From the NCBI RefSeq assembly GCF_014203735.1, contig NZ_JACHJQ010000006.1:629698-693697 (forward strand): a stretch of 64,000 bases of DNA. Reading direction: 5' to 3'. Origin of the DNA: Actinophytocola algeriensis. GTDB lineage: Bacteria; Actinomycetota; Actinomycetes; Mycobacteriales; Pseudonocardiaceae. How positions within the stretch are numbered: position 1 is the first letter of the stretch; each line of letters begins with the position of its first letter. Below, piece by piece: positions 56,307 through 64,000 of this stretch. The notes under the pieces were generated by a model that was not told the DNA's origin, ran no database searches, and saw nothing but the letters and a program-made list of their open reading frames with translations. The position numbers were made by a program, and so were the translations under genes.

Positions 56307-58396
56307 CGGTAGGTCTGCCACACCCCGCGCGGGTCGCGCTCGCTGACGCCCTTGCGGCTGTAGTCGCACACGCCGGTCGGGAAGGCCTTGCGCAGCAGGG
56401 CCTTCTCCCCGGCGGTGAACGTGACCGGGTAGTCGGCGAAGTCGAGCGAGGTCAGGCGGCACTTGATCGTGGTCATCGACAGGTCCGCTCCCGCGACGAG
56501 GCGGGGGTTCGCGGCGATCGGGTACAGCTGCCCGCACCGGCCGCCCGACGGGTAGGTCAGCGGCTCGGCGATCCGTTCCGTCGCCGACACGTAGCAGCCG
56601 TCGGTCAGGTCGGCCGGCTTGTTCGCGATCACCTTCCTGGCCTTGTCGCGGCGGGAGTCGTCGTCGCCGATGGCGGTCAGCCAGCGATCCATGGCGTCGA
56701 GCTGGTACACCGCCGCGGCGCCTGCCTGTGCCGGGTCCGGCGCGGACTCGATGATCACCTGGTTCGCGTACGTGCCGTTCTGGGTGCGCAGGCGGTCGCG
56801 CATGATGTAGGACATCTCGGCCGTGTGGATGTCCGCGAGCGGCGTGACCCGGTCCAGGTAGGTGCGCTGGTCGATGATCGGCGTGTACCGCAGGCCCAGG
56901 CTCGCGCTGTTCATCAGGTCCGCTCGGTACGCGGCGTCGAGGCCACGGGGGTCGGCCGACGTGCGGGTGGGGATCGGGCGGCCCGCGTAGTCGTAGCCGC
57001 CGACGCCCGCGTTCAGCGCCGCGAACTGTGCGGGCGTGATCGAGCCGTCCTCCAGTGCCGCCAGGCCGTACTGCACGCCGACGTTGTCGAGCACCGCGCG
57101 GACGAAACCGTTGCGCGGGTCGCGGCCCAGCTGGTTCGCCCACTGCTCCGCCGCGCCGCACCGCAGCCCGTCGGGGTTGGTCACCTCGTCCCACCGGACC
57201 TCGACGGGGATGATCGGGTCGCAGCTGCCGGTCGCCGTCGCGCGGCTGAGGAACGTCGCCTGCCAGGACCGGCACGTGTTGTAGGAGTTGTAGCCCGACA
57301 CCGCGCGCTGCTGCTCGGGCGTGTAGCCGCCCTTGGCGAAGTACGCGTTGAGCAGGCCGCAGTCGGTGACCGGGCCCATGGTGGTCAGCGGGTCCGGGTA
57401 GGAGATGCCGGGGATGATGCCGTCGAGGATGCCGGGGTAGGCGTCGGCGATGTCGTACTGCTGGATGGCGCCGCCGGAGCCGCCCCAGCCGATGGTGTGG
57501 CGCGCCGGGCCGTAGGTCTCCTGGAAGTGCTCCTTGACCATCATCGCGGCCTCGGCCGAGATGATGGGGCTGCAGTTGTTGTCGAGCACGTTCAGCGAGG
57601 ACGACGCGACCGCGTACCCCTGTGACAGGAACAGGTTGTCGAGCACGCCCGCGGTGCCGCCGCCCTGCCGGTAGCCGCCGTTGCAGCCGCCACCGAAGTT
57701 GTAGACGAGCCTGCCGTTCCAGCCGGTCTCCGGCTCGACCGGCGACGGGTCCGTGCCGTCGTACAGCGCCGCGAGCTGGTAGACCGCGCGGTCGATCACG
57801 CCGGTCTCGACGCGCACGACGTACGGCACGGCAGTGCCGTCGACGGACGCGGACGCGAGGTCGGCGGGCCGGTCCGCGGGGTTGGCCAGCGGCTTGAACT
57901 GGCCGCCGGTCGTCCGGTACTGGAACGAGACCACCGTCGGTGCCTCGCACAGCGGCTGCCGCGCGGGTGCCAGGCCGAACGCCTCGGTCTGGCAGTAGAA
58001 CGGTGTCTGCTGCCGCCCGGAGAACACCGGGCCGGACCGCGGGTGGTTCACCACGCGCAGGCTCGCGTGCCTGCCGCGGCTCGCGGTGGCGGTGATCGTG
58101 TTGCGGCCCTCGCGCAGGCCGTCGACCACGCCGAGCAGTGAGCCGTCGGGCTGCTGCCTGAACGAACCGGTGACGTCGCGGCCGTTGCTGCGGACGCGGA
58201 CCCGGTCCCCGTGCGTGACGCGGACCAGCGCGTCACCACCGCTCACGAACTCCGGTTTGGTGTTGGACTCGACGGCCAGCGCCAGGTCCGGTCGTCCTTC
58301 GGCGGTCGCTGCCGTCAGTCCCGTCATGGCCAGCGCGGTGGCGGCCAGGGCAGTGGTGCACAGGACAGCGGCCGCGCGAGCAGGGATCCGGGTCAC
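56303..58396 (-). CDS. Secreted DUF6351 family protein (putative hydrolase)
   Basis: The 697-aa precursor starts at GTG 58396 with a signal peptide (cleavage near residue 31). Its body matches DUF6351-type actinobacterial proteins. A nucleophile-elbow-like motif GWGGSGGAIQQYDIADAYPG and paired Cys blocks (NNCSPIIS, DCGLLNAYF, NTCRSWQATF) suggest an alpha/beta-hydrolase fold stabilised by disulfides, comparable to tannase-like esterases. An early beta-rich region (about 40-120) precedes it. Function is not known. Its stop overlaps the GNAT start. Confidence 0.82.
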   Translation of the reverse strand: MTRIPARAAAVLCTTALAATALAMTGLTAATAEGRPDLALAVESNTKPEFVSGGDALVRVTHGDRVRVRSNGRDVTGSFRQQPDGSLLGVVDGLREGRNTITATASRGRHASLRVVNHPRSGPVFSGRQQTPFYCQTEAFGLAPARQPLCEAPTVVSFQYRTTGGQFKPLANPADRPADLASASVDGTAVPYVVRVETGVIDRAVYQLAALYDGTDPSPVEPETGWNGRLVYNFGGGCNGGYRQGGGTAGVLDNLFLSQGYAVASSSLNVLDNNCSPIISAEAAMMVKEHFQETYGPARHTIGWGGSGGAIQQYDIADAYPGILDGIIPGISYPDPLTTMGPVTDCGLLNAYFAKGGYTPEQQRAVSGYNSYNTCRSWQATFLSRATATGSCDPIIPVEVRWDEVTNPDGLRCGAAEQWANQLGRDPRNGFVRAVLDNVGVQYGLAALEDGSITPAQFAALNAGVGGYDYAGRPIPTRTSADPRGLDAAYRADLMNSASLGLRYTPIIDQRTYLDRVTPLADIHTAEMSYIMRDRLRTQNGTYANQVIIESAPDPAQAGAAAVYQLDAMDRWLTAIGDDDSRRDKARKVIANKPADLTDGCYVSATERIAEPLTYPSGGRCGQLYPIAANPRLVAGADLSMTTIKCRLTSLDFADYPVTFTAGEKALLRKAFPTGVCDYSRKGVSERDPRGVWQTYR

Positions 58397-58524
58397 ACAA
58401 CGGATCCTATTTCGGCGGTCAATGGCCGGGCCCGGTCGGTGGCGGCCGCGCCGGGGCGGGCACCCGAGCCAGATCATGACCGGCATGCCGGGAGACCGGC
58501 CGTGGAGTGTGCGACCTTGTTGGC

Positions 58525-59250
58525 GTGCACGTCGCAATCGGATGGTCGCTGGCCGGGGTCCTGGTGCTGTTGACGGCCGTCGCCGCGGTGGTGGTGGGCG
58601 TGGGGAGGCTCGGTTCGTGGCGCCCGGTGGTGACGGCCGCACTCCGCGCCATAGGTCAGTTGGCGGCGGTGAGCTTCATCATCGTGCTGGTATTGCGCAA
58701 CGGCTGGCTGACGGCGGCGTTCGTGCTGCTGATGTTCGCCATCGCGACGCTGACGTCGGCCCGGCGCGGTGGTGGCCCGTGGGCGGGTGCCGCGATCTTC
58801 GGTGGTGTCGCCCCGATCCTGGGGCTGCTGCTGGCGACACGCCTGGTCCCCATGAACCCGGTGGCGATCATCCCGATCGCGGGCATCCTCATCGGCGGCG
58901 CCATGACGGCGACGTCGCTGGCGAGCAGGCGAGCACTGGACGAGTTGGCCTCCCGCCGAGGCGAGTACGAAGCCGCGCTGGCGCTGGGGCTGACCAACCC
59001 GGACGCCGCTCGCCTGATCGTCCGCCCGACGGCAGGGCAGGCACTGGTACCGGCGCTGGACCAGACCCGCACGGTGGGCCTTGTGACGCTGCCTGGCACG
59101 TTCGTGGGCATCCTCCTGGGCGGCGGCACCCCACTACAGGCGGGCGCGACGCAACTCCTGGTGCTGATCGCGTTGCTGGCGATCGAGGGAATCGCGGTGC
59201 TGGTGACTGTGGAGTTGGTGGCGGCGGAGAAGCTCACCGCACGGACGTGA
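58525..59250 (+). CDS. FetB-like ABC transporter permease (UPF0014 family)
   Basis: The 241-aa protein has six or seven hydrophobic helices and the UPF0014 hallmarks RAIGQLAAVSFIIVLVL, LVPMNPVAIIPIAGILIGGAM and GLVTLPGTFVGILLGGGTPLQAGATQ (split here across helices). FetA/FetB exports iron in E. coli; the ATP-binding partner is not next to it. Start is uncertain: GTG 58525 versus GTG 58507. It is convergent with mtnD; 115 bp of intergenic DNA lie between. Confidence 0.82.
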   Translation: MHVAIGWSLAGVLVLLTAVAAVVVGVGRLGSWRPVVTAALRAIGQLAAVSFIIVLVLRNGWLTAAFVLLMFAIATLTSARRGGGPWAGAAIFGGVAPILGLLLATRLVPMNPVAIIPIAGILIGGAMTATSLASRRALDELASRRGEYEAALALGLTNPDAARLIVRPTAGQALVPALDQTRTVGLVTLPGTFVGILLGGGTPLQAGATQLLVLIALLAIEGIAVLVTVELVAAEKLTART

Positions 59251-59365
59251 GGGCAGGCGGAACCGGACGAGTTGGTGGGCCCGGGTCACCCAAACGGACC
59301 ATCTGCCCAAACCCCCGGCACACCCCTCCCCGGCAGCCCCGACGGCACCTCGAACCAAGAACCCC

Positions 59366-59938
59366 TCAGCGCCGGGCCAACGTGTCGAAGTCAGGGAACG
59401 AGTCAGCCAACCGAGCGCCGGTGAAGTTCCCCACCCAGCCGTCCTCGTCGTGGAAGAACCGGATCGACACGTAGTCCGGGCGGGTGCCCATGTCGAACCA
59501 GTGCGTCGTGTTCGCGGGCACGCTCAGCAGGTCCCCCGCCTCGCACAGCACCGCGTACACCTTCCCGTGGACGTGCAGGTAGAACACCCCGGCACCACGG
59601 GCGAAGAACCGGTCCTCGTCATCGTCGTGGGTGTGTTCGTTCAGAAACTTCTGCCGGGCCTCCGCTGCCTTCGCGCGCCACTCGTCCGTGTCTTCCGGGG
59701 TCATGTGGAGTGCGTCCACGAGGATGTAGCCCTCGTTCTCCACCACGCGGGACACGTACGGCTCGTACGCCGCCAGCACCTCGTCGGACGTGGGGGCCGC
59801 AGGCAGGCCCGGCACCACCGGCCAGCGTTCGAAGCGCACGCCCAACTGCTTCAGCTCGTCGGCGATCGTGTCGCCGTCCTCTGTCCTGGTCAGGACAGTG
59901 GTCGGGTCGTCGTCGGGCCACACGGTCAGCAGTGTCAT
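59366..59938 (-). CDS. mtnD: Acireductone dioxygenase
   Basis: The 190-aa cupin has the ARD metal site: His, His and Glu in LNEHTHDDDEDRFFARG and the last His in PANTTHWFDMGTRPD. It converts the acireductone of methionine salvage to 4-methylthio-2-oxobutyrate (Fe form) or an off-pathway product (Ni form). It is on the same strand as mtnB/C/A but separated from them by an oppositely oriented hydrolase gene. ATG 59938 follows GGAGA. Confidence 0.93.
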   Translation of the reverse strand: MTLLTVWPDDDPTTVLTRTEDGDTIADELKQLGVRFERWPVVPGLPAAPTSDEVLAAYEPYVSRVVENEGYILVDALHMTPEDTDEWRAKAAEARQKFLNEHTHDDDEDRFFARGAGVFYLHVHGKVYAVLCEAGDLLSVPANTTHWFDMGTRPDYVSIRFFHDEDGWVGNFTGARLADSFPDFDTLARR

Positions 59939-60028
59939 GAGGGTTCTCCTTCTCGCTTCACCAGACTATGTCGAAATCCGGCTGTCGGCTTCGTCGGTCG
60001 GGGAGAGGACCGAGCGAAAGGGACATTC

Positions 60029-60790
60029 ATGCGACTTGACGTACCCGGTGCCACGCTGCGCTACGAGACCAGGGGAAGCGGGCCTGCCCTCCTGATGATT
60101 CCGGGCGGCCCCACCGACGCGCACGCGTTCGACGGGCTCGCCCCGCTCCTGACCGGCACCGTCATCACCTACGACCCACGTGGCCTCGGGCGCAGCACCA
60201 GCGAGCCCGGCGCCATCACCGTGCACCAGCAGGCGGAGGACGCGCTCGCCGTCCTGGACGCCGTCACCCGTGAGCCAGCGGACGTCTTCGCCCACAGCGG
60301 TGGCGCGATCACCGCCCTCGCGCTGGTGGCCAAGCATCCGGAGCGGCTGCGTACCGCCGTTCTCCTGGAGCCGCCGCTGGTGGAGCTGCTGCCCGAGGCC
60401 GACCGGATGCGGGAGGAGACCGCCGAGGTGGTCGCCGCCTACGAGGAAGGTGGCATCGCGGCGGCCGGGGCGGTGTTCGCGAAGCAGTCCGGGCTCGACG
60501 GGCCGGAAGGGCCGCCCGATCCCGGGTTCATGGCCAACCTCGACGTGTTCTTCGGGCAGATGTACGCGCCGATCGGTGAGTTCCACGCCGATCTCGACGC
60601 CGTGCTGGCCGCCACGACGAGGATCGAGGTGGGCGTCGGCACCACGTCGAAGGGAGAGGTCGCCCACCGGGCCTCGGTCGCGCTGGCCGCCGCGCTCGGC
60701 CGGGTGCCGGTCGAGTTCCCCGGTGACCACGCCGGGTTCGGCACCGACCCGCGGGCCAGTGCCGACGTGCTGCGCCGCCTGCTCAGCTGA
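60029..60790 (+). CDS. Alpha/beta hydrolase
   Basis: The 253-aa protein has typical alpha/beta-hydrolase segments: MRLDVPGATLRYETRGSGPA, LLMIPGGPTDAHAFDGLAP, oxyanion and Asp region YDPRGLGRSTSEPG, nucleophile Ser in FAHSGGAITAL, and a terminal His in FPGDHAGFGTDP. Substrate is unknown. It is inserted between mtnD and mtnB but in the opposite direction, sharing a divergent region with mtnD and overlapping the mtnB end by 8 bp. It may be unrelated to methionine salvage. Confidence 0.88.
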   Translation: MRLDVPGATLRYETRGSGPALLMIPGGPTDAHAFDGLAPLLTGTVITYDPRGLGRSTSEPGAITVHQQAEDALAVLDAVTREPADVFAHSGGAITALALVAKHPERLRTAVLLEPPLVELLPEADRMREETAEVVAAYEEGGIAAAGAVFAKQSGLDGPEGPPDPGFMANLDVFFGQMYAPIGEFHADLDAVLAATTRIEVGVGTTSKGEVAHRASVALAAALGRVPVEFPGDHAGFGTDPRASADVLRRLLS

Positions 60791-61354
60791 CAACGAACCG
60801 CAGCAGCCATTCGAGGCATTCGAGCCGGTGCCGCGCCTGACGCAGGTCGTCACCCCACACGTACACACCGTGGCGGGCGACGATCAGCGCGGGGGTGTCG
60901 GCGCGGTACCCGCGCTCGAACGCGTCTCCTAGCACCCGCATGTCCTGGCCGTTCTGGACGACCGGGATGGTGACCAGGTCGTCGTGCGCCGCGCGGCCGA
61001 AGCCCTTCAGCATCTCCAGGTCCCGCAACGGCACCCCGCCTGGCCAGCGTTCCGCGGCCTGCACCGGAGCCAGCGCGTGGACGTGCACCACCGCGCCGGC
61101 ACCGGACACCGCCGCGATCCGGGCGTGCAGTCCCGCCTCGGCCGACGGCACACCGGGACCGGTCGGCAGACCGGCGGCGTCGACCTCCACGTAGTCGGAG
61201 GACGTCAGCTCCCCCTTGTCAGGCCGCTGGCCGTGACCGCGAGCCGCAGCGGGTCGCGGTCCAGCACGACCGACAGGTTGCCGGACGTGCCACGCATCCA
61301 GCCCATCGACGCGTACCGGGCGGCCTCGTCGGCGAGCCGCTGCCCCACACTCAC
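60783..61354 (-). pseudogene. mtnB: Methylthioribulose-1-phosphate dehydratase, single-base frameshift
   Basis: Starting from GTG 61354 (overlapping the mtnC stop), the frame gives GQRLADEAARYASMGWMRGT and SGNLSVVLDRDPLRLAVTAS, then breaks. One missing base near 61221 restores DKGELTSSDYVEVDAAG, VVHVHALAPVQAAERW (zinc-binding His-x-His), and a later His in IVARHGVYVWGDDLRQA. Corrected length is 190 aa, right for MtnB, which dehydrates methylthioribulose-1-phosphate. As read, translation stops early. Given the intact neighbours, a sequencing error is a serious possibility. Confidence 0.85.
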
Positions 61355-62052
61355 AGCGACACCTCGACCGCGTCGAACGTCCCGATCGTGGGGTGCGGCT
61401 CGAAGTCGGCGTCACCGAACGGTTCGCCGGACCGGGCGACGCCTACCGTCTGCCACCCCGCGGCACGGGCGGCGTCCAGCTCGGCGGGCACGTCGGAGAA
61501 GAACACGATCCGCGGACCGGTGGCGTCCAGCCCCGCGGCGATCGTCCGGTACGACGGCGCTTCGCGCTTCGGACCGGCGTTGACCGTGTCGAAGTGCTTG
61601 CTGAACAACGGGGTGAGGTCACCGTCGGTGGTGCGGGAGAACGACGCGACCTGCCCGGCGACCGAGCCGGAGGAGAAGACGGCGAGCCGCACACCGGACG
61701 AGTGCCACTGCCGCAGTTTCGGTGCCACGTCGGGGAAGAACTCGGTCGTGAGGTCGCCGTCGGCGTACCCCTTCTCCCAGATCAGGCCCTGCAACGTCTT
61801 GAGCGGCGCGATCTTCTGGTCCGCGTCCATCCAGCCGTGCAGGACCGCGACGACCTCGGCGGTGCCCGCGGCCGGCGGCAGGTCGCCGAGCTCGCGGATC
61901 TGCGCCACGGCGGCCACGACCACCGGGTCGTCACCGTGCGCGTCGATCCACGGGCCGAGCCTCGGCCGCGCGTAGTCGTACAGCACCACGTGCACCTGGC
62001 TGGTCGCGGTGAGCGTGCCCTCGATGTCGAGCACGACCCAGTCGGCGTTCAC
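61351..62052 (-). CDS. mtnC: Acireductone synthase (enolase-phosphatase E1)
   Basis: The 233-aa HAD-type enzyme begins WVVLDIEGTLTATSQVHVVL (nucleophile Asp in DIEGT). It has the MtnC-specific LQGLIWEKGYADGDLTTEFF, motif II AVFSSGSVAGQ and motif IV VFFSDVPAELDAARAAG. It converts diketo-methylthiopentyl-phosphate to acireductone in one protein. GTG 62052 overlaps the stop of the mtnA-like gene, and its stop overlaps the mtnB start. Confidence 0.93.
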   Translation of the reverse strand: MNADWVVLDIEGTLTATSQVHVVLYDYARPRLGPWIDAHGDDPVVVAAVAQIRELGDLPPAAGTAEVVAVLHGWMDADQKIAPLKTLQGLIWEKGYADGDLTTEFFPDVAPKLRQWHSSGVRLAVFSSGSVAGQVASFSRTTDGDLTPLFSKHFDTVNAGPKREAPSYRTIAAGLDATGPRIVFFSDVPAELDAARAAGWQTVGVARSGEPFGDADFEPHPTIGTFDAVEVSL

Positions 62053-63038
62053 GAATCCTCCCGGTAGTAGTCGGCGAGCCGGAGTGGCGAGAAGGGGCCG
62101 CGGTCGGTGACCACGGTCGTGACGAACCGCGGCGGGGTGATGTCGAAGGCCGGGTAGTGGCCGCGGATCCCGGGCCGGTCCAGGACCTCCGTGCCGTCGC
62201 GGTACTCGATGGGGACGTCGGCGGCGGTCGGCGCGAGCCGGTCCGGTGCCTGCACCATCGCGTGGAACGGCACGCCGAACGCGGTCGCCGCCACCGCGAG
62301 CCCGAGGGTGCCGATCTTGTTGACCACGTGGCCGTCCATGGTGACCCGGTCGGCGGCGGTGACGAGCGCGTCGACCGTGCCACCGGACAGCACGGCGGCG
62401 CCCATGCCGTCGGTGATCACGGTGGTGTCGACACCCATCTCGGCGAGCGTCTCGGCGGTGAGCCGGGCGCCCTGGAGGTACGGACGGGTTTCCGTGCAGA
62501 CGAACGCGAGGTCCTTCCCCGCGTTCTGCGCGGCCCGCACCAGCTCCACCAGGTACAGGTCGGCCCAGCAGTGCGTGAGCACGGTGCCCTTGTCCGGCAG
62601 CAGGTCGACCGCATGGCGACCGAGTGCGGCACTGCGGGACCGGTACCGCTCGTTCCCCGCTTCCGCGCCGCGCGTGGCGGCGGCGACCAGCTCGTCCCCG
62701 GTCTGCCCGTCGACGTGGGACAGCACCAGGTGCACGGCCTTGCGCAGGTGGTTGTTGGTGCGGCGGGTGGCGACGAGCCGCTCCCCGGCCGCTTCGAGCC
62801 GCGCACGGGCCTCGGCCGGTCCCAGCGACGCGGCCGAACGGGCGGCGAGCACCATGCCCCACAGCGCGGCGAAGTACGGGCCGGACGACTGGGTCACCAT
62901 GTCCTCGATGGCTCTCGCCACGTCCTCGACCGACGCGCAGTGCACCCACACCCGCTGCTCGGGGAACACGCGGCGGTCGAGGATCTCGACGCCGTCAGCG
63001 GTGAGGCGGACGCTGTCGGCGAGGACCGGGGTGCTCAC
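62049..63038 (-). CDS. MtnA-like methylthioribose-1-phosphate isomerase family protein (divergent)
   Basis: The 329-aa protein belongs to the eIF2B-alpha/MtnA fold: FPEQRVWVHCASVEDVARAI, ETRPYLQGARLTAETLAEMG, VTMDGHVVNKIGTLGLAVAA, and AFDITPPRFVTTVVTDRG near the C-terminus. The catalytic Cys region reads LTHCWADLYLVELV instead of the usual THCNTG/THCNAG, and the Asp region reads ITDGMGAAVL rather than TDNMAA, so the pocket differs. GTG 63038 overlaps the flavoprotein stop. The isomerase role is supported by its mtn neighbours. Confidence 0.82.
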   Translation of the reverse strand: MSTPVLADSVRLTADGVEILDRRVFPEQRVWVHCASVEDVARAIEDMVTQSSGPYFAALWGMVLAARSAASLGPAEARARLEAAGERLVATRRTNNHLRKAVHLVLSHVDGQTGDELVAAATRGAEAGNERYRSRSAALGRHAVDLLPDKGTVLTHCWADLYLVELVRAAQNAGKDLAFVCTETRPYLQGARLTAETLAEMGVDTTVITDGMGAAVLSGGTVDALVTAADRVTMDGHVVNKIGTLGLAVAATAFGVPFHAMVQAPDRLAPTAADVPIEYRDGTEVLDRPGIRGHYPAFDITPPRFVTTVVTDRGPFSPLRLADYYREDS

Positions 63039-64000
63039 GTGTACCCCGTGAACGGCGGGAACTCGCCGGTCAGGAAGTGCTCGCCGACCTCGCGTGCCTT
63101 GTACACCACGGGGTCGTGCAGGGTGAGCGTGCGCGCGTTGCGCCAGAAGCGGTCGAACGCGTACTTGCTCGCCGTGCCGCGGGCACCGACGAACTCGAAC
63201 ACCTTCGACGAGGTCTCGTTGACCGCCCTGGTCGCCACGACCTTCGCCGCCGAGATCGTCACGGCCGCCTCGCCGCGCTCGTCCTCGGTCAGGTCGGCGC
63301 CGCGGTCGAACGCCGAGCCGAGCGCGCGGGCCGCGTCGTCGGTCAGCGCACCGGCCGCCCGCACCTGCGCGACCAGCTCCCCGTAGCCCGCGACGATGTG
63401 CGGGTCCCGCGTCGCACTGTCCACTCCGGACAGAAACCACGGGCGGCCGCGGTGCCGCGTGTAGTCGGCGGCCTCGATCAGCGCGCCCTCCGCGATGCCG
63501 ACGTAGATCTGGGTGAGGGCCAGCTGGAACCCGAGCGCCGCCAGCGAGAGCCGGGGTGGCTGGTTCTCCGGCTGCGGCCCCAGCACGTCGTCGGCGGGCA
63601 GGAACACGTCGGTGAACACGACGCCGCCGCTCGCGGTGAGGCGTTGCCCGATGTTGTCCCAGTCGCCGAGGTAGGTGATGCCGTCGGCCCGCGCGTCGAG
63701 CACGAACGTGAGCTTCTCGTCGTTGTCGGTGCGGGTCGCGCTGACCACGAGCCGGTCGGCGACGGCGGCGCCCGTGGCGAACGTCTTGCGGCCGTTGACG
63801 CGGAACCCGCCGTCGACCGGTGTCAGTTCGAGGGCGGCGTCGAGCGGGTTGCTGACCCCGGCCCAGAACTGGTTCCCGGTCACGGTTTCCCGCCGCAGCC
63901 GGGTCACCAGGTCCGGCCGCTCGAACAGCTCGCCGCGCCACAGCTGCAGGTAGTGGTAGCCGAGCAGGTGGCCCACGTTCGGGTCGGCGGCCGACACCGT
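63035..64000 (-). CDS. Acyl-CoA dehydrogenase-fold flavin monooxygenase (DszC/SfnB-like), 5' end outside window
   Basis: The frame runs off the window and 321 C-terminal residues are visible. Features fit the flavin-dependent DszC/SfnB group rather than classical acyl-CoA dehydrogenases: NVGHLLGYHYLQLWRGELF, GNQFWAGVSNPLDAALELTP, VNGRKTFATGAAVADRLVVS, and FEFVGARGTASKYAFDRFWR without the CoA-dehydrogenase catalytic Glu motif. The C-terminus HDPVVYKAREVGEHFLTGEF is also typical. Such proteins attack C-S bonds using FMNH2. It shares GTGA with the mtnA-like gene, suggesting a joint sulfur-scavenging role. Confidence 0.85.
   Translation of the reverse strand, partial: TVSAADPNVGHLLGYHYLQLWRGELFERPDLVTRLRRETVTGNQFWAGVSNPLDAALELTPVDGGFRVNGRKTFATGAAVADRLVVSATRTDNDEKLTFVLDARADGITYLGDWDNIGQRLTASGGVVFTDVFLPADDVLGPQPENQPPRLSLAALGFQLALTQIYVGIAEGALIEAADYTRHRGRPWFLSGVDSATRDPHIVAGYGELVAQVRAAGALTDDAARALGSAFDRGADLTEDERGEAAVTISAAKVVATRAVNETSSKVFEFVGARGTASKYAFDRFWRNARTLTLHDPVVYKAREVGEHFLTGEFPPFTGYT

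Noticed and set aside
59251-59365. Terminator between the FetB-like gene and mtnD
   Set aside because: Only a weak, interrupted inverted repeat (around TTGGTG/CACCCAA) is visible; not strong enough to list.

Overview
The window is about 64 kb of very GC-rich DNA with strong G/C bias at third codon positions, frequent GTG/TTG starts and many 4-nt ATGA/GTGA stop-start overlaps. Two F420-type oxidoreductases, a SARP/AfsR regulator, the NnaR-type HemD-winged-helix regulator and DasR-type operators all point to an actinomycete. The short interspersed repeats and gene content suggest Pseudonocardiales (Lentzea/Saccharothrix/Amycolatopsis-like); the genus is an inference. No rRNA, tRNA, prophage, insertion sequence or CRISPR array was recognised.

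Layout. 0-3 kb: tail of a drug-efflux MFS gene, then a TetR regulator, an AlkD-like protein and a DUF2332 protein overlapping head to tail. 3-6.3 kb: a decayed epoxide-hydrolase pseudogene, a cystathionine gamma-synthase-family enzyme, an APH-type kinase and DDAH. 6.3-6.9 kb: gene-free DNA with a 30-bp-period hairpin array and a large inverted repeat. 6.9-12.5 kb: an SRPBCC protein, a secreted GH18 chitinase behind two DasR-like sites, a membrane protein, and a GDPD / nucleotidyltransferase / CDP-glycerol glycerophosphotransferase set for a cell-wall polymer. 12.5-22.2 kb: one nitrate/nitrite assimilation operon (nasA, a FAD electron-transfer protein, narK, nirB, nirD, nnaR, sirohydrochlorin chelatase). 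22.3-27.6 kb: a LysR regulator divergent from a CitMHS transporter, an AtuA pair and a CocE hydrolase. 27.7-33.6 kb: an AfsR-like regulator, an M23 peptidase, a 25-codon Cys-rich ORF, a PP2C phosphatase, an F420/LLM enzyme with an ArsR regulator, and a DUF4396 protein under a CsoR-like operator. 33.6-39.5 kb: two divergent units (MaoC + CitE-like lyase; MmgE/PrpD + CaiB CoA-transferase + acyl-CoA dehydrogenase + GntR) resembling C5-dicarboxylate (itaconate/mesaconate/citramalate) breakdown.

39.5-47.3 kb is mixed and poorly characterised: a 30-aa membrane peptide, an unknown regulator-like protein behind a 22-bp palindrome, a DUF4041/T5orf172 nuclease-like protein, an FBP-domain protein, a secreted phospholipase C, and a DDN/TmrB-like pair with TTA codons. 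47.3-52.1 kb: pyruvate:quinone oxidoreductase, a LysR regulator, a type II NADH dehydrogenase and a GntR/FCD regulator. 52.1-55.7 kb: a second repeat family, then a creatininase-fold hydrolase, a secreted CE1 esterase and an AbgT transporter. 55.8-59.3 kb: a GNAT enzyme, a secreted DUF6351 protein and a FetB-like permease. 59.4-64 kb: methionine salvage (mtnD, mtnB, mtnC, a divergent mtnA-like gene) plus a DszC/SfnB-like flavoprotein running off the window.

Three minus-strand genes (CitE-like, SnoaL-like, mtnB) each carry an apparent one-base deletion, and all three fall at a GGCC-type site. This may be a systematic sequencing error rather than real decay. The most unusual items are the Cys-rich mini-ORF, the CsoR-like operator on DUF4396, the C5-dicarboxylate-like cluster, the divergent mtnA-like gene and the chromosomal DUF4041/T5orf172 protein.
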